A stretch of DNA of 25,294 bases, taken from assembly GCA_009731375.1 (NCBI GenBank), contig BJOX01000116.1, forward strand, positions 623,001-648,294, in the 5' to 3' direction. Below the pieces are notes generated by a model, which was not told the origin of the DNA, searched no databases, and worked only from the letters and a program-made list of their open reading frames with translations. The position numbers were made by a program, and so were the translations under genes. This DNA is from Paulinella micropora (Eukaryota; Cercozoa; Imbricatea; Euglyphida). Below are positions 1 to 9,097 of the stretch, piece by piece (positions within the stretch are counted from its first letter, which is position 1; every line of letters begins with the position of its first letter).

Positions 1-20
1 CCCCCCCCCCCCCCCCCCCC
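1..20. repeat. poly-C homopolymer at window edge
   Basis: Twenty consecutive C open the window. Similar C or G runs recur at 190-203 (14 G), 14801-14868 and about 23869-23879, so C/G mononucleotide tracts are a habit of this genome or of its assembly. Confidence 0.95.
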
Positions 21-376
21 GTATTGTTCATTTCCCCCAGACATCAGCACATATTTCGACAAATGCTAAATTAACCTTGTTTTCTTCATGTGGAAAAAGA
101 CTAAATTTATCATATTTACATCAATCCCTAGCACATTTCAAAGGAAACTCTGAAAAAAAAATTCTCCTCCGGCGGGGCCCCTCACGGCCGGGGGGGGGGG
201 GGGCCAAGTAGCCAGGCAGTACCGCCCCCTTGGAAAGCTAGATGAAGCCCTGAGATGAGGACTGTGCAGAACTCTGCTACTGTCTTCTCGTGTCTGCTGC
301 TGTCGCTTCTCGCAAACAGTAAAAGGAGTTGCGCGCTTCGAAGCAGAGGGTTCGGAAAGTACTGTAAGAGGATATC

Positions 377-595
377 ATGATGGATGGGATGGAAGGACCA
401 TTAAGGATGGAAGGACCATTAAGGAAGGAAAGCCTGAATAAAGCTCAGCCTGGGCTTTCTAATGAACTAATCAGAGAGATGCATGCGGATTTTGGAAGCA
501 ACTTCAAAATACTCAAACAATTTTATTACAAGATCAGCCGACGAAACGGCTTGAAAGTTGAAATGCTTGCAATTGTTGTCTACTGTAGTGACTAA
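377..595 (+). CDS. doubtful 72-aa ORF with internal duplication
   Basis: The ORF runs from ATG to TAA and encodes 72 residues. I do not recognise the product. Its N-terminus contains the six-residue unit MEGPLR twice, from an 18-bp tandem repeat at 389-424. The rest is mixed polar and hydrophobic with no clear signal peptide or membrane helix. It could be a real small exon or chance, since an antisense ORF of similar length overlaps it. No splice sites or regulatory signals support it. Confidence 0.15.
   Translation: MMDGMEGPLRMEGPLRKESLNKAQPGLSNELIREMHADFGSNFKILKQFYYKISRRNGLKVEMLAIVVYCSD
389..424. repeat. 18-bp tandem duplication
   Basis: Two exact copies of an 18-bp unit (ATGGAAGGACCATTAAGG) lie head to tail. 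The unit is a multiple of three, so it keeps the surrounding ORF open. Confidence 0.9.
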
Positions 596-840
596 GTCTG
601 AAGTGTGGACAGTGAAGTTTTGCAAAAACTCCCCCATTAACTGTGGGTCGTGAGGTGTGTGAAGCTCGGTCGGGCCTTTTGCTTTTGCACCGACTCGCCG
701 AGTCGCATCCTGCAGCTGACGGCTGCCAACCGGCCTCACCCCATAATAACCGAGACTTCTAGCTCGTCACGATAGCAACTAGTTTGGAGCTTCAAAAAAG
801 TTGGTGTACCAAACCTGATTTATCTTCTTAGTCTGGTAGA

Positions 841-938
841 ATGTCCGTGGCGCTCCTGGCGGTGCAGTCTCTTGTCTCAGCGCTTTGCCTCTGTGCTCTG
901 TGTGTTCTGTTCTACTTTTGCTGGCTCGATCTCGCAAG
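841..938 (+). CDS. exon 1: start codon and first membrane helix
   Basis: The ATG at 841 is the first after an in-frame TAG at 829-831. The exon encodes about 32 residues, nearly all hydrophobic and Cys/Leu-rich (MSVALLAVQSLV and on), ending FCWLDLA. This is a signal anchor or first transmembrane helix. The donor is CAAG|GTAGGC with GT at 939-940. The exon ends two bases into a codon, matching the acceptor at 1528. Confidence 0.6.
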
Positions 939-991
939 GTAGGCTATTGCTATTCCTGCGCTTTCTTTCTTTCTTTCTTTCTTTCTGTCTT

Positions 992-1022
<31 letters not shown>

Positions 1023-1132
1023 TTCCTTGCTTCCTTCCTAACGTTCTTTCTTATTTTCTCTTTTCCTTTCTTTCCTGTCTGTCTGTCTGTCTGCCTGTCT
1101 GTGTGTGTGTGTGTGTCTCTCTCCTCTCTCTC

Positions 1133-1212
<80 letters not shown>

Positions 1213-1459
1213 NNNNNNNNNNNNNNNNNNNNNNNNNNNNNNNNNNNNNNNNNNNNNNNNNNNNNNNNNNNNNNNNNNNNNNNNNNNNNNNNNNNNNNNN
1301 NNNNNNNNNNNNNNNNNNNNNNNNNNNNNNNNNNNNNNNNNNNNNNNNNNNNNNNNNNNNNNNNNNNNNNNNNNNNNNNNNNNNNNNNNNNNNNNNNNNN
1401 NNNNNNNNNNNNNNNNNNNNNNNNNNNNNNNNNNNNNNNNNNNNNNNNNNNNNNNNNNN

Positions 1460-1517
<58 letters not shown>

Positions 1518-1695
1518 CTCTTCAACAGGCACAGAAACAGGCCTGGTCACTGGGTCGCGCGCGTGCACAAGTTCCGCCAACTGGTGATCGCGACCTGCAT
1601 TCCGTCGTGTATCTTGCTGCTGGCGACCACCGTGTGGAACAGTGGGGTATCTTTCTCTACTGAAAGCGTTGTCTGCAAGCGCCTGACCCAGGTCC

Positions 1696-1762
<67 letters not shown>

Positions 1763-2296
1763 GAAAGTAGAACGTTGCCGTTTAGAGAATTCGAATCTAT
1801 ATCCAGCCTAGCGTTTCTAGCCGATCTTGCTTTTGCACCCTGCTGCCCGACCGGTTCAACGCGCTCGCCACTCACCATGTACAGTGTCCAGTTGCAGATA
1901 GCCGTGCTGGTAGATATGGTAAATGATTTACCATATTTTCGAGCATTCGCTTCCACATTCAGAATTTACTGTTTGAAGATCTGGCTCATGGACGTAGCGC
2001 CACGGCAGATAAAGCGGACAAGAATACCAGAGCTGACAAGAATATTGCGTTCATAGTTGCTTGAGACATTTGATTTTCTGGTTGTTGTCCTTTCTGACCT
2101 AGTTTGTGTCCTTGTTTCAAGCAACTATGACGCAACCGAACTATTTTTGGACCTACCCACCTACCAATCTACCTACCTACCTGCCTGCCAACCCACCTAC
2201 CTACCTACCTTCTTTGTCTTTCTATGTTTTTGTAATCCTTCCTAATCTGTTGATGTACCAAACTATCTTTGAATAGGTGCGCTTTGTCTATTCCAA

Positions 2297-2328
<32 letters not shown>

Positions 2329-2935
2329 CTCTTCTCTTCTCTTCTCTTCTCTTCTCTTCTCTTCTCTTCTCTTCTCTTCTCTTCTCTTCTCTTCTCTTCT
2401 CTTCTCTTCTCTTCTCTTCTCTTCTCTTCTCTTCTCTTCTCTTCTCTNNNNNNNNNNGTCACTGCAACCCTCTCTCAGTTTTTTGTCTACTGCTTTCTCT
2501 ATGCACGCCTCCACACAGTGGGGCTTTTCCACCCAGCGCAAGTGCAACCCTCGTCTCAGCGTGAAGGCTGCCTTTTGCGCAGCGTGGATCGTGCGATATT
2601 AGCTTTTCTCTGTGTGTACGCTCTGGCCCCTTTTGCATGCTTCTTCCTCCCCGCCGGTTTCGACGTGATTGGTGGTACACCGATTTGCGTCCCCACCGCT
2701 GCCCTCTGGCTCATGCTTCCGTTTTTCGCTTTCGAGTTGCTCTTTGGCTTGGTGCTGGTCGGCGGGTTCTCTTTCCAGGTAGTTGTGATTTGTATTTCTC
2801 TGAGTGTTCGTGTGGCTACATGTGTAAGATATTGCGTACATGGCGCAAACGCCCCCGTATATTGATTGATTGACTGATTGATTGATTGATGGATGGATGG
2901 ATGGATGGATGGATGGATGGCTTGATGGCTTGATG

Positions 2936-2970
<35 letters not shown>

Positions 2971-4307
2971 CGATTGACTGATTGATTGGTCGATTGACTG
3001 ATTGATTGATTTTTTGACCCATTCATTACTCAGGTTTATCGCCTGTCGAAGCTACCTACGATCGACCGAGATGCTGATAGCCGCAGAACCTTCGAGCGCA
3101 TGCTTGGTCGCACCCTACAAGCGGGCGTGGTCATGATCGTGGTCACCTCAGTCACCATATTGTCGCACTCCTTTCCCTCCACGAGATATTTGGCTTTTTA
3201 CTTTCTTTTCCCGTCAACACAGACCCTCGATTGCTTCATGACTTATTATTGCACAACCAACAACCGGACAGTAGCAAGCTCTGTGACAGAGCTCGCTTCG
3301 CTCTCGCATCTGCACATGTCAGAAGATTCGAAAATGAAGATGGCACCTCCTCCTGGGATATCATTGGTAAGGGTATCAACACGAGCAAATGCGAGTCGCA
3401 ACACGATAAGCATGATCATGTCGTCTACTGCGAGGCAGAACGTGTGTGCTTCGAGGAACTGGCTAGCACTTAAACTCAAAGTCTTCGGCTTGACTCGAAT
3501 CAGCGAAGGGTCTGAGAAAACAAGGAGCACGCACCCTCAGGTACAGATATAGATATATAGATATAGATACAAATAGAGATACAGATACAGAGACGGATAC
3601 AGAGACAGATACAGATACAGATACAGATACAGATACAGATACAGATACAGGTACAGTACAGAGACAGAGAAAGAGAGATACAGATACAGATACAGATACA
3701 GATGCAGATACAGATACAGATACAGATACAGATACAGATACAGATACAGATACAGATACCAATACCGATATCGATACCGATACCGATAACCGATGCCGAT
3801 ACCGATACCGATACCGATACAGATACATATACAGATACAGATACAGATACAGGTGCATGTACAATACGCAATTACATGTACATATAGGTCTCTGCTTTAA
3901 ACTCGAAGGAGAGGAGCATAACTATGTCAAAGGCTGTCCTTATCATTCCACCCGCCCAAACTGAAGTTGTGCAGCATGCTATAAACTCCCTTGCAATCAA
4001 GGAAGGCTTATTCGAACAGGAGGGGTGGCGGAGGGCCAAGACTGTGGAAGTCTTCGAGGCAAACACCCGGTCCGATCTCAAGAAGGCGCTGGCACATGAG
4101 ACTGCGAGCCAGTTGGGCTCCCCCGCTACAGACGCCAAGACGCAGATCAGGCAGCGCACCCACCAATCATCCTCAGCTGCATCTGTTCTTTCTGAGGACA
4201 ACTTCAAAGCCTCAGCCAGAGTCAAATCCTTTGTTTTAGAAGAAAAATACAGAAATCAACGTCAGGGATGGCACCATACGCGAGGGCCTGTCGTGGAGCC
4301 TCCGTGC

Positions 4308-4387
<80 letters not shown>

Positions 4388-4412
4388 CAGCAGCAACAGC
4401 AGCAGCAGCCGC

Positions 4413-4463
<51 letters not shown>

Positions 4464-4520
4464 GGTGGTGGTGGTGGTAGTGGTGCTAGTGGTGGTGGTA
4501 GTAGTGGTAGTAGCAGTAGC

Positions 4521-4582
<62 letters not shown>

Positions 4583-4607
4583 CAGTACCATCAGTAGCAG
4601 TAGTAGC

Positions 4608-4657
<50 letters not shown>

Positions 4658-4876
4658 CCAGCGGAATTTCTTGCACGGTCTACTGGTTGACGGTGGAGGT
4701 GTGGAAGATGATTTCCAAATACAGCTCAAGACAAGGCCAGGTAGATGGCATATAGAGGATCTTCGCATGGTGGACGACATTATGGGTGTGGAAGAAGATG
4801 ATTTCCAAATACAGCTCAAGACAAGGCCAGGTAGATGGCATATAGAGGATCTTCGCATGGTGGACGACATTATGCC

Positions 4877-4880
<4 letters not shown>
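841..4880 (+). CDS. predicted multi-pass membrane protein, five-exon gene model
   Basis: This is my gene model, built from splice signals and frame continuity. Exons: 841-938, 1529-1691, 2560-2778, 3034-3540 and 3888-4880, giving about 659 residues. Introns begin GT and end AG. Intron 1 splits a codon (AG|G, Arg); the other junctions fall between codons. Hydrophobic segments lie near residues 3-30, 51-69, 101-121, 131-155, 190-208 and 213-235. They are followed by a long soluble tail with a poly-serine tract (about residues 469-587) and a duplicated 29/30-residue C-terminal unit. I do not recognise the family. Six helices, or seven if an extra exon near 1892-2053 is used, would suit a receptor-like or transporter-like membrane protein, but this is inference only. 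The N gaps at 1213-1459 and 2448-2457 fall in introns. Confidence 0.5.
939..1528 (+). repeat. intron 1: CTTT/CTGT/GT then (CT)n with 247-bp gap
   Basis: The inferred intron passes from CTTT and CTGT repeats (about 960-1100) into GT and then a long (CT)n tract, interrupted by N at 1213-1459, and ends TTCAACAG. The pyrimidine-rich run directly before the AG would serve as a polypyrimidine tract. True length is unknown because of the gap. Confidence 0.6.
1529..1691 (+). CDS. exon 2: basic loop and second membrane helix
   Basis: It follows the acceptor TTCAACAG and completes the Arg codon begun in exon 1. The peptide starts with a basic loop (HRNRPGHWVARVHKFRQ), continues into a hydrophobic helix (LVIATCIPSCILLLATTVW) and ends VCKRLTQ. 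The donor CAG|GTCCAG has GT at 1692-1693 and runs straight into (CT)n. A weaker alternative donor (GGG|GTATCT, GT at 1647-1648) would also keep phase 0. Confidence 0.55.
1892..2053 (+). CDS. possible extra exon within intron 2
   Basis: An open stretch here encodes a peptide unlike a chance translation: a hydrophobic start (IAVLVDMV), then YFRAF, IYCLKIWLMD and a basic tail, ending at TAG 2054-2056. Starts after the AGs at 1890-1891 or 1896-1897 would be in phase with exon 2, and GTAGCG after LKIWLMD could be a phase-0 donor. If spliced in, it might add a membrane segment. I see no decisive evidence, so it may instead be non-coding. Confidence 0.2.
2051..2130. repeat. 18-bp inverted repeat with about 44-bp loop
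   Basis: Arms at 2051-2068 and 2113-2130 are reverse complements with one mismatch (left arm TCATAGTTGCTTGAGACA). The loop is T-rich. It could be a miniature transposon remnant or an intronic hairpin. Confidence 0.8.
2560..2778 (+). CDS. exon 3: third and fourth membrane helices
   Basis: It is in phase 0 at both ends. It begins REGCLLRSVDRAI, continues with a hydrophobic helix (LAFLCVYALAPFACFFLPAG), a short polar turn (IGGTPICVPT) and a second helix rich in Leu and Phe, and ends GGFSFQ. The donor is CAG|GTAGTT with GT at 2779-2780. An alternative acceptor at 2517-2518 would need a different phase from exon 2. Confidence 0.6.
2779..3033 (+). repeat. intron 3: (GATT)n/(GATG)n
   Basis: After about 80 unique bases the inferred intron is a tetranucleotide array: GATT, then GATG (about 2888-2920), then GATT again to about 3010. 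It ends ATTACTCAG. Confidence 0.65.
3034..3540 (+). CDS. exon 4: fifth and sixth membrane segments and a polar linker
   Basis: It joins exon 3 in phase 0. It starts VYRLSKLPTIDRDADSRRTF, a charged loop, then a Val-rich helix (AGVVMIVVTSVTILSHSF) and an aromatic hydrophobic stretch (YLAFYFLF). The remainder is Ser/Thr-rich. Two phase-0 donors are possible: TTG|GTAAGG (exon end 3366) has the better consensus, while CAG|GTACAG (exon end 3540) gives the longer exon and runs directly into the GATACA array, as exon 2 does with its repeat. I chose the latter, with low certainty about the end. Another frame stays open over 3231-3473. Confidence 0.5.
3541..3887 (+). repeat. intron 4: (GATACA)n array
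   Basis: The hexanucleotide array GATACA and variants (GATATA, GATACC) runs from just after the donor to about 3850, then unique sequence ends in ACATATAG. Confidence 0.65.
3888..4880 (+). CDS. exon 5: soluble tail, poly-serine tract, duplicated C-terminus
   Basis: This frame joins exon 4 in phase 0 after the acceptor at 3886-3887, and an internal ATG lies at 3924. About 140 residues of normal, mixed sequence come first (SKAVLIIPPAQTEVVQHAIN and on), predicted soluble. An AGT array then encodes a serine tract interrupted by Gly. The C-terminus is a 29/30-residue unit repeated twice (contains DDFQIQLKTRPGRW). The TAG stop is part of the following ATAG microsatellite. The exon could end earlier if the AGT array is intronic. 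Confidence 0.45.
4303..4661. repeat. (AGT)n trinucleotide array with GGT block
   Basis: AGT units are interrupted by AGC variants and a GGT run near 4455-4480. In the proposed gene frame it encodes Ser/Gly. The antisense and shifted frames give poly-Thr, poly-Leu or poly-Val, which are artefacts. Confidence 0.95.
4698..4874 (+). repeat. in-frame tandem duplication of 87/90 bp
   Basis: Copy 1 is 4698-4784 and copy 2 is 4785-4874. They are identical by eye except for one extra GAA codon in copy 2. The near-identity implies a recent duplication, which preserves the reading frame. Confidence 0.95.
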
Positions 4881-4936
<56 letters not shown>

Positions 4937-4957
4937 GTAGGTAGATAGATAGATAGA
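4876..4957. repeat. (ATAG)n array
   Basis: Tetranucleotide ATAG array with a short GTAG interruption. Its first TAG supplies the stop codon of the upstream frame. Confidence 0.95.
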
Positions 4958-5015
4958 TATCTTCTAGATGTCTAGGATTTGGCTCACTTTGTATCAAACC
5001 GTATCGCGGTCCATT

Positions 5016-5190
5016 AAAAAGTGAGACATGAGTATTGTTTAATAAAATATAAGAAGTGGGACATAAAGTGTAACTTGAGAAAGTGGGATATGAGCAATTG
5101 TTTAATAAAAATGTAAGAAGTGGGACAGAAGTAAATGTAAGCAGGTACAAAAGTGGGAATGCCGGCATGAGCAGTTTTTTTGCAATGTGG
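5016..5190. repeat. degenerate tandem repeat, about 62-69 bp unit
   Basis: Units starting near 5016, 5080 and 5148 share AAAGTGRGAYATGAG, TTGTTTAATAAAA and TAAGAAGTGGGACA. The third unit is partial. No coding potential is evident. Confidence 0.7.
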
Positions 5191-5194
5191 AAAA

Positions 5195-5862
5195 GGCCCG
5201 GGGTCATGAATTAATATAACTCTTTTATATATTTTTCATTAAATTTAAATTTTCCATTTATTCAAATTATCTTTTTTTAACATTTTTTCACACTTGAACT
5301 CAAACAATTCAAGTTTATATATATATTTTAATAATAGGGCGAAGTTTTACTAGAAACCTTCGTCTAGTGACAAGTGTTCTTTGTCTACCCCTGAGTCCAA
5401 ACCCTTAGCCTCAGCTTTGTATCACCACTTCTCAAGTCCTAACGTGTGTTCTTAGAGAGAGGGCGTCACGTCACGTAGTATTCCTTTTTCATTTCCGACG
5501 TTACCCGGAATTACCGTTACTAGGGTAGTTTGATTTGTCGTAAGAACGGACAGTACTAATTCCAGGTGACTTAATTATTTAGTCACAGTGATACAGGACA
5601 CTACAGTATTAACCTACTATCAATCTTAGTAAAAATTTCTAGATAAGTAACGACTCTGCCCGGACAGTCATTATATTTTCCCTCTTTCTTTAATAATACT
5701 AAGTTTGAATGTTCCGTTACACTTATCTTAGTTTTGCGACGTGTCGTACTGTAGTTCAACTGTCAGAATTCTCCTTATTAAATTGCCTTCCCTCCCTTTG
5801 GCAACTGCGTGAGACAGGACCGGTGGACTCTGAAACTTGAGGAGTCGGTAAAGGCCTCTTTA
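5195..5862. other. AT-rich region before element A gag
   Basis: No gene is visible. A perfect inverted repeat (ACTTGAA at 5292-5298, TTCAAGT at 5308-5314) lies in strongly AT-rich sequence. By position this should hold the LTR and leader of element A, but I cannot find a matching second LTR, so I do not call one. Confidence 0.5.
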
Positions 5863-7204
5863 ATGAGCATGCTGAGTTCCTCAAAGGTTGTGAGCCTTGA
5901 GGCCGATAAGGAGTCAGCTTCAAAGTTCTCACTGAAGCAGACGTTGAGTGCAATACCCATCTTAGATGGGAACAATAGAGGATACTCGGACTTCAACTTG
6001 TTACAAGTTACAAAACTATGCTAAAGGCATTAGTGCCTGGCACGGGGAATATGTAGCCTTCGCCAGCCCCGCAAAAGCAAAAGTTAAATATCCCTATGAC
6101 CACGCCGAGGCGATGGATCTAGAGGAGAGGGATTTGCCTGACGAACCGGAGTCAGAGGACACTCCGGACACAGAGTCAGAGACGGAGTCAGAAACAGACA
6201 CTGACAGAAGAAAAGAGGAAAGCAAGACTCGGTAGTACAATTATCCACAAAGTCAGGCCCCGCACGAAAGTCCCATTGCAAAAGCCTAAAGATTGGGATA
6301 AGATGGATAAGGAGAAGAAGATTAGGTGGAGAGAGAAGCACGCGAAGAAGTTGAAGAGAGAACAAAGAAGACAGACGAAGAGAGCACACTCCATAAGAGT
6401 CAAAGCAGTACAAAAGAAGAAGAAATATTATGAAAAGATGCGTGCCTTGCAGCTTGTGCTTTCTGTTGCCTTTCCACACACTCTTGTCGTGCAATATCTG
6501 AGGACTAAGACTCCCAACGGCCCGATAGAGATGACAGAGTTAGTCAGGGTCAAGTTTGGTTCGGTGGAAGGTGTAAGCAAACATATCAATGCTGAGAGGT
6601 TTGAACACATCTACCCAAAACCAGGGACAAATGTAGACACCTGGTTAAGCAAAAGCGAGGTAGAGAGCTTGCGAACACACCCCTTTGAAGAGGAAGAGTT
6701 AACTCGTAAACTGCTACAAAGGCTGGCCAAACACCCTGCCTTTGGTAGCGAATACGAGGCTAACTACTTCAATCTTCCCGCAAACCTAAGACCTAAGCAT
6801 GACGACTTAATTGATGGTGCGAGGGATAAGTGGGAGATACGGAAGAAGGGAAGGGGCGTAGGGAGGAGAGGCTAGCGCTGCAGAGAAGACGACGAGAACA
6901 GGAGACGAAGGAAGCAGAAAGGACAGGAGACAAACCTCATGATGGATGATCAGGATGTCGAAAAAGGGGGTGGGGGTAAGACAGGTAAGTTGAGAAAGAA
7001 GAAAGAATGGTGGCTAAAAATCACCTGCTATGCTTGCGAGAAGGTGGGGCATACAAAGGCGTATTGCCCAAAACTCAAAAAGAAACCCCAAAAGCAGGAA
7101 GAGGAGAAAAACCCCAAAGGCAACAACAAAAAAGGGCCAAAACAAAGGCAAGGGAAAGAAAGACATAGATCTTTTAAGGGCCCGGGAGGAAGAGAGGGAG
7201 GATG
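5863..7204 (+). pseudogene. gag: Ty1/copia Gag of element A, frameshifted
   Basis: Retrotransposon Gag forms the particle that packages element RNA. From ATG 5863 the start matches the usual copia Gag N-terminus (IPILDGNNRGYSDFNLLQVT). The frame changes near 6010 into an acidic Asp/Glu/Ser stretch and near 6235 into the main domain. That part (6276-6875) has the pattern of the UBN2/retrotran_gag_2 capsid family, with FGSVEGV, a WLSK helix and LTRKLLQRLAKHP. After two more frame changes a zinc knuckle CYACEKVGHTKAYC (7026-7067, CX2CX4HX4C) is followed by a Lys-rich tail. The four frame changes imply decay, or indel errors in the assembly. Identification as Gag is firm; the exact ends are not. 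Confidence 0.8.
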
Positions 7205-7555
7205 ACGAAGAACAGGGAGGGGGACAAGAGAGCGATAGCGATGCGCTTCTCGTTTTCATGGGAGGTGACAAGCCCGACGACCCTGGGGAGGTAATGCGGA
7301 AGTGGATTTCGGGTCGGGGGATGACAGTTGGGCACACATTGACCATACGTGTGGAATATCGTGCACTGGGGATCCTACTCAACTATAAAACTTTACGGAC
7401 ACAGTATGGGAGGAGAACTCGGCGAGAAGACCATCGTCGTTTTAAGATTTGGACTTTGGGATTCGGACAATTCGGATCTCGGGGCCAAGGCACCATTCAC
7501 GTTTGATGGATTAGACAGGGTCTGGTTGGTGGTCGATCAAACTAGGGGACTGTGA
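7205..7555 (+). pseudogene. probable protease remnant of element A
   Basis: Downstream of the zinc knuckle an acidic stretch (7030-7320 in another frame, EEEREDDEEQ) matches the linker that precedes protease. A frame change then gives DDSWAHID, which resembles a degraded copia aspartic-protease site (DSGAS and relatives), followed by CTGDPTQL, where the family commonly has a GD(R/P)..L motif. The next open frame (7349-7555) ends VWLVVDQTRGL. The assignment rests on position and weak motif similarity; the catalytic Ser/Gly are not intact. Confidence 0.35.
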
Positions 7556-8101
7556 CTTCGGGAAATCGCGCGCGTAGGTTTAGGAGACGTGGACTTTTTG
7601 AGTGTTAGTTCACGATCTTCGGGCAACATTAAGTCTAGGAACTTAGCCCACATGAAGCACAAGCCTTTAAATTTGTTGGATGGCTCTTGGTAAGATTTGA
7701 TCGAGGGTCGAGCATGGATAGCTCTTGGGATGGTGGACAGTCGGCTGGGATTCCCCCATAAGCAGGTACTGACGAGATTATACGTAGATGTAGTCTCCGT
7801 TGGTATTACTCCAGGAATTGAGATCGAGCGATCTCAAAGGAGGGGGAAGGCCCGGGTGCTATGTAACACCCACGGTATACTACATCGTCATTACGCTATT
7901 GGTTTCCACGGGAATTCATTCGTGGAAGTGATTCCTTGTTATTAAATGTATTTTAAGATGAATTCTTATTGCATTTCTATTTCCGGTTTTGAAGAATACT
8001 TCCGGTTTTAATGTTGTATTAGGATAAAAGGGGTATGGGGGAAGCTTGGAAGCTTGGATCCCATAGGGCCTTAAATCTTATATTTTACACTTAAGCGTTT
8101 A
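7556..8101. other. unassigned stretch between elements A and B
   Basis: An 82-aa ORF at 7697-7945 (+) has mixed composition (contains LTRLYVDVVSVGITPG). It could be degraded pol of element A, but no catalytic motif is visible. Direct repeats TTCCGGTTTT occur at about 7980 and 8000. The last five bases before element B are CCGGA. Confidence 0.4.
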
Positions 8102-8106
8102 CCGGA
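8102..8106. repeat. target-site duplication, left copy (CCGGA)
   Basis: CCGGA directly precedes TGTTGG at 8107 and recurs directly after TCTAACA at 16812-16816. Five bases is the usual duplication size for Ty1/copia integration. Confidence 0.65.
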
Positions 8107-8302
8107 TGTTGGAACTAATAATTAATTAATAGATACGGACCGGCCGTATCGGAGTAACGGTGTCGTTAGAGCCATTACTTATGATCCGGCCAGTCGAGTT
8201 ACGTGGCGCACCTTGTTGGCGCCTTTTCTTATTAAAGTTGTAGTCTGCATCGAGAGTGTAGTAGCTATCATAGATTATTATATTAATAATAGTAGTCTAA
8301 CA
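8107..8302 (+). repeat. 5' LTR of element B (196 bp)
   Basis: It starts TGTTGGA and ends TCTAACA, near-perfect terminal inverted repeats. The last 85 bp or so (from about 8218) match 16718-16811 closely, apart from two substitutions and an indel of about 10 bp. The first 110 bp or so match the other LTR poorly. An inverted repeat GATACGG/CCGTATC lies near 8131-8149. No clear TATA box is visible in this copy. Confidence 0.65.
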
Positions 8303-8315
8303 GGATATCGAGCCT
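8303..8315 (+). other. primer-binding-like site
   Basis: GGATATCGAGCCT follows the 5' LTR directly. It resembles the initiator-Met-tRNA-complementary site typical of copia elements (TGGTATCAGAGC in plants), with mismatches. Position is the stronger evidence. Confidence 0.5.
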
Positions 8316-8603
8316 TGATTAGCGAACTCTGCGTCAACAGCTTTAATCAGTCGCACTTAGTCTGGAAGGAGAGGCATTAGGCCTTCAACAGCAAAGTGCG
8401 AGGATCGACGTGCAGCAGGCAGTCGACACCATTTCGTGGGTAGGCAGAAGGCACCCACCTCAAACGTGTCTAGCGGCTAGACGGCATAGCGTAGACACAT
8501 CAACCTACTTCATCCCTAATAATAATTCCCCCATTTCTACTTAACTGTAGGAATTTATTGGTAGTCGAGTCCAACTCCTACCTTCCGCACTTTGGTCCAC
8601 AAC
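8316..8603 (+). other. leader between primer-binding site and gag of element B
   Basis: No ORF of note. By position this is the untranslated leader, where packaging signals would lie; I see no specific motif. Confidence 0.4.
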
Positions 8604-9095
8604 ATGGCCCACACCATGTTTGGGACGTCGTTTAACAAAGGGTTCAAAGTGGATCCCCCGCCATTTACCAGCAAAGACCCAGACTGGGATAATTGGGAGT
8701 ATGGGTTCCTTGCAGTTTTAGCGATTATGATCCTTTGGCGATAGGAGAGCTACCTCCCCACAAGCGACACCCTTTGTTCTTGCAAGCAAAACAGGTAAAC
8801 ACTTTTAATCAACCTGGTATACCTCCTAACGAACCACCTCTTCCCCCCACCGCAGATAGCGAGGATGAGAGTCAGGACCAGGAAGAGAGAAAGAGAAAAC
8901 CTGAAGCTGTAGTGAAAAAGGAGTCTAGTAGTTCTTCCTCCAGCTCTAGATCTGCTCTTCCTATCAAACAGGAACAAGAAGATAGTACTAGTTCTGCTCA
9001 ACCTGACCTCGCTTCTACTCCAGCAACTGCTGAACAGAAAGAGTCTGTTGGGAGTTCGGTCCCTATCCTGACTACTGCATCTAGACCATGTTTGT
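8604..9095 (+). pseudogene. gag: Gag N-terminal part of element B (+ strand)
   Basis: From ATG 8604 the first frame gives VDPPPFTSKDPDWDNWEYGF, the typical copia Gag opening (a PP.F.G...W pattern), then meets a TAG at 8742-8744. The frame changes near 8715 into SDYDPLAIGELPPHKRHPLF, followed by a Glu/Ser/Gln-rich linker reaching about 9095. Gag normally continues into the capsid domain at this point. Here the sequence stops being coding on this strand and the capsid domain appears on the other strand. The antisense extension 8750-9097 is a shadow of this acidic linker. Confidence 0.65.
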
Positions 9096-9097
9096 GG

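Larger units (their letters stand above)
21..840. other. unassigned upstream region
   Basis: I see no convincing gene here apart from the doubtful ORF at 377-595. The stretch holds a 14-base G run at 190-203 and a near-perfect palindrome at 691-705 (CGACTCG, one base, CGAGTCG). Its right end is the leader of the membrane-protein gene: an in-frame TAG at 829-831 lies just upstream of the ATG at 841, which fixes that start. Confidence 0.6.
1692..2559 (+). repeat. intron 2: (CT)n, CTAC and CTCTT arrays, 10-bp gap
   Basis: The inferred intron holds (CT)n at about 1698-1760, CTAC repeats at about 2150-2216, (CT)n at about 2298-2328 and a long pentanucleotide CTCTT array to 2447, then ten N (2448-2457). 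It also contains a candidate extra exon (1892-2053) and an inverted repeat (2051-2130). The acceptor is CGTCTCAG at 2552-2559. Confidence 0.5.

Noticed and set aside
872-1811. Long ORFs with Ser-Leu or Arg-Glu repeats
   Set aside because: They are translations of (CT)n and of the N gap; the real coding signal is the short spliced exons.
8750-9097. Antisense extension of the gag frame
   Set aside because: It is the shadow of the + strand Gag linker, which has the normal acidic composition on +.
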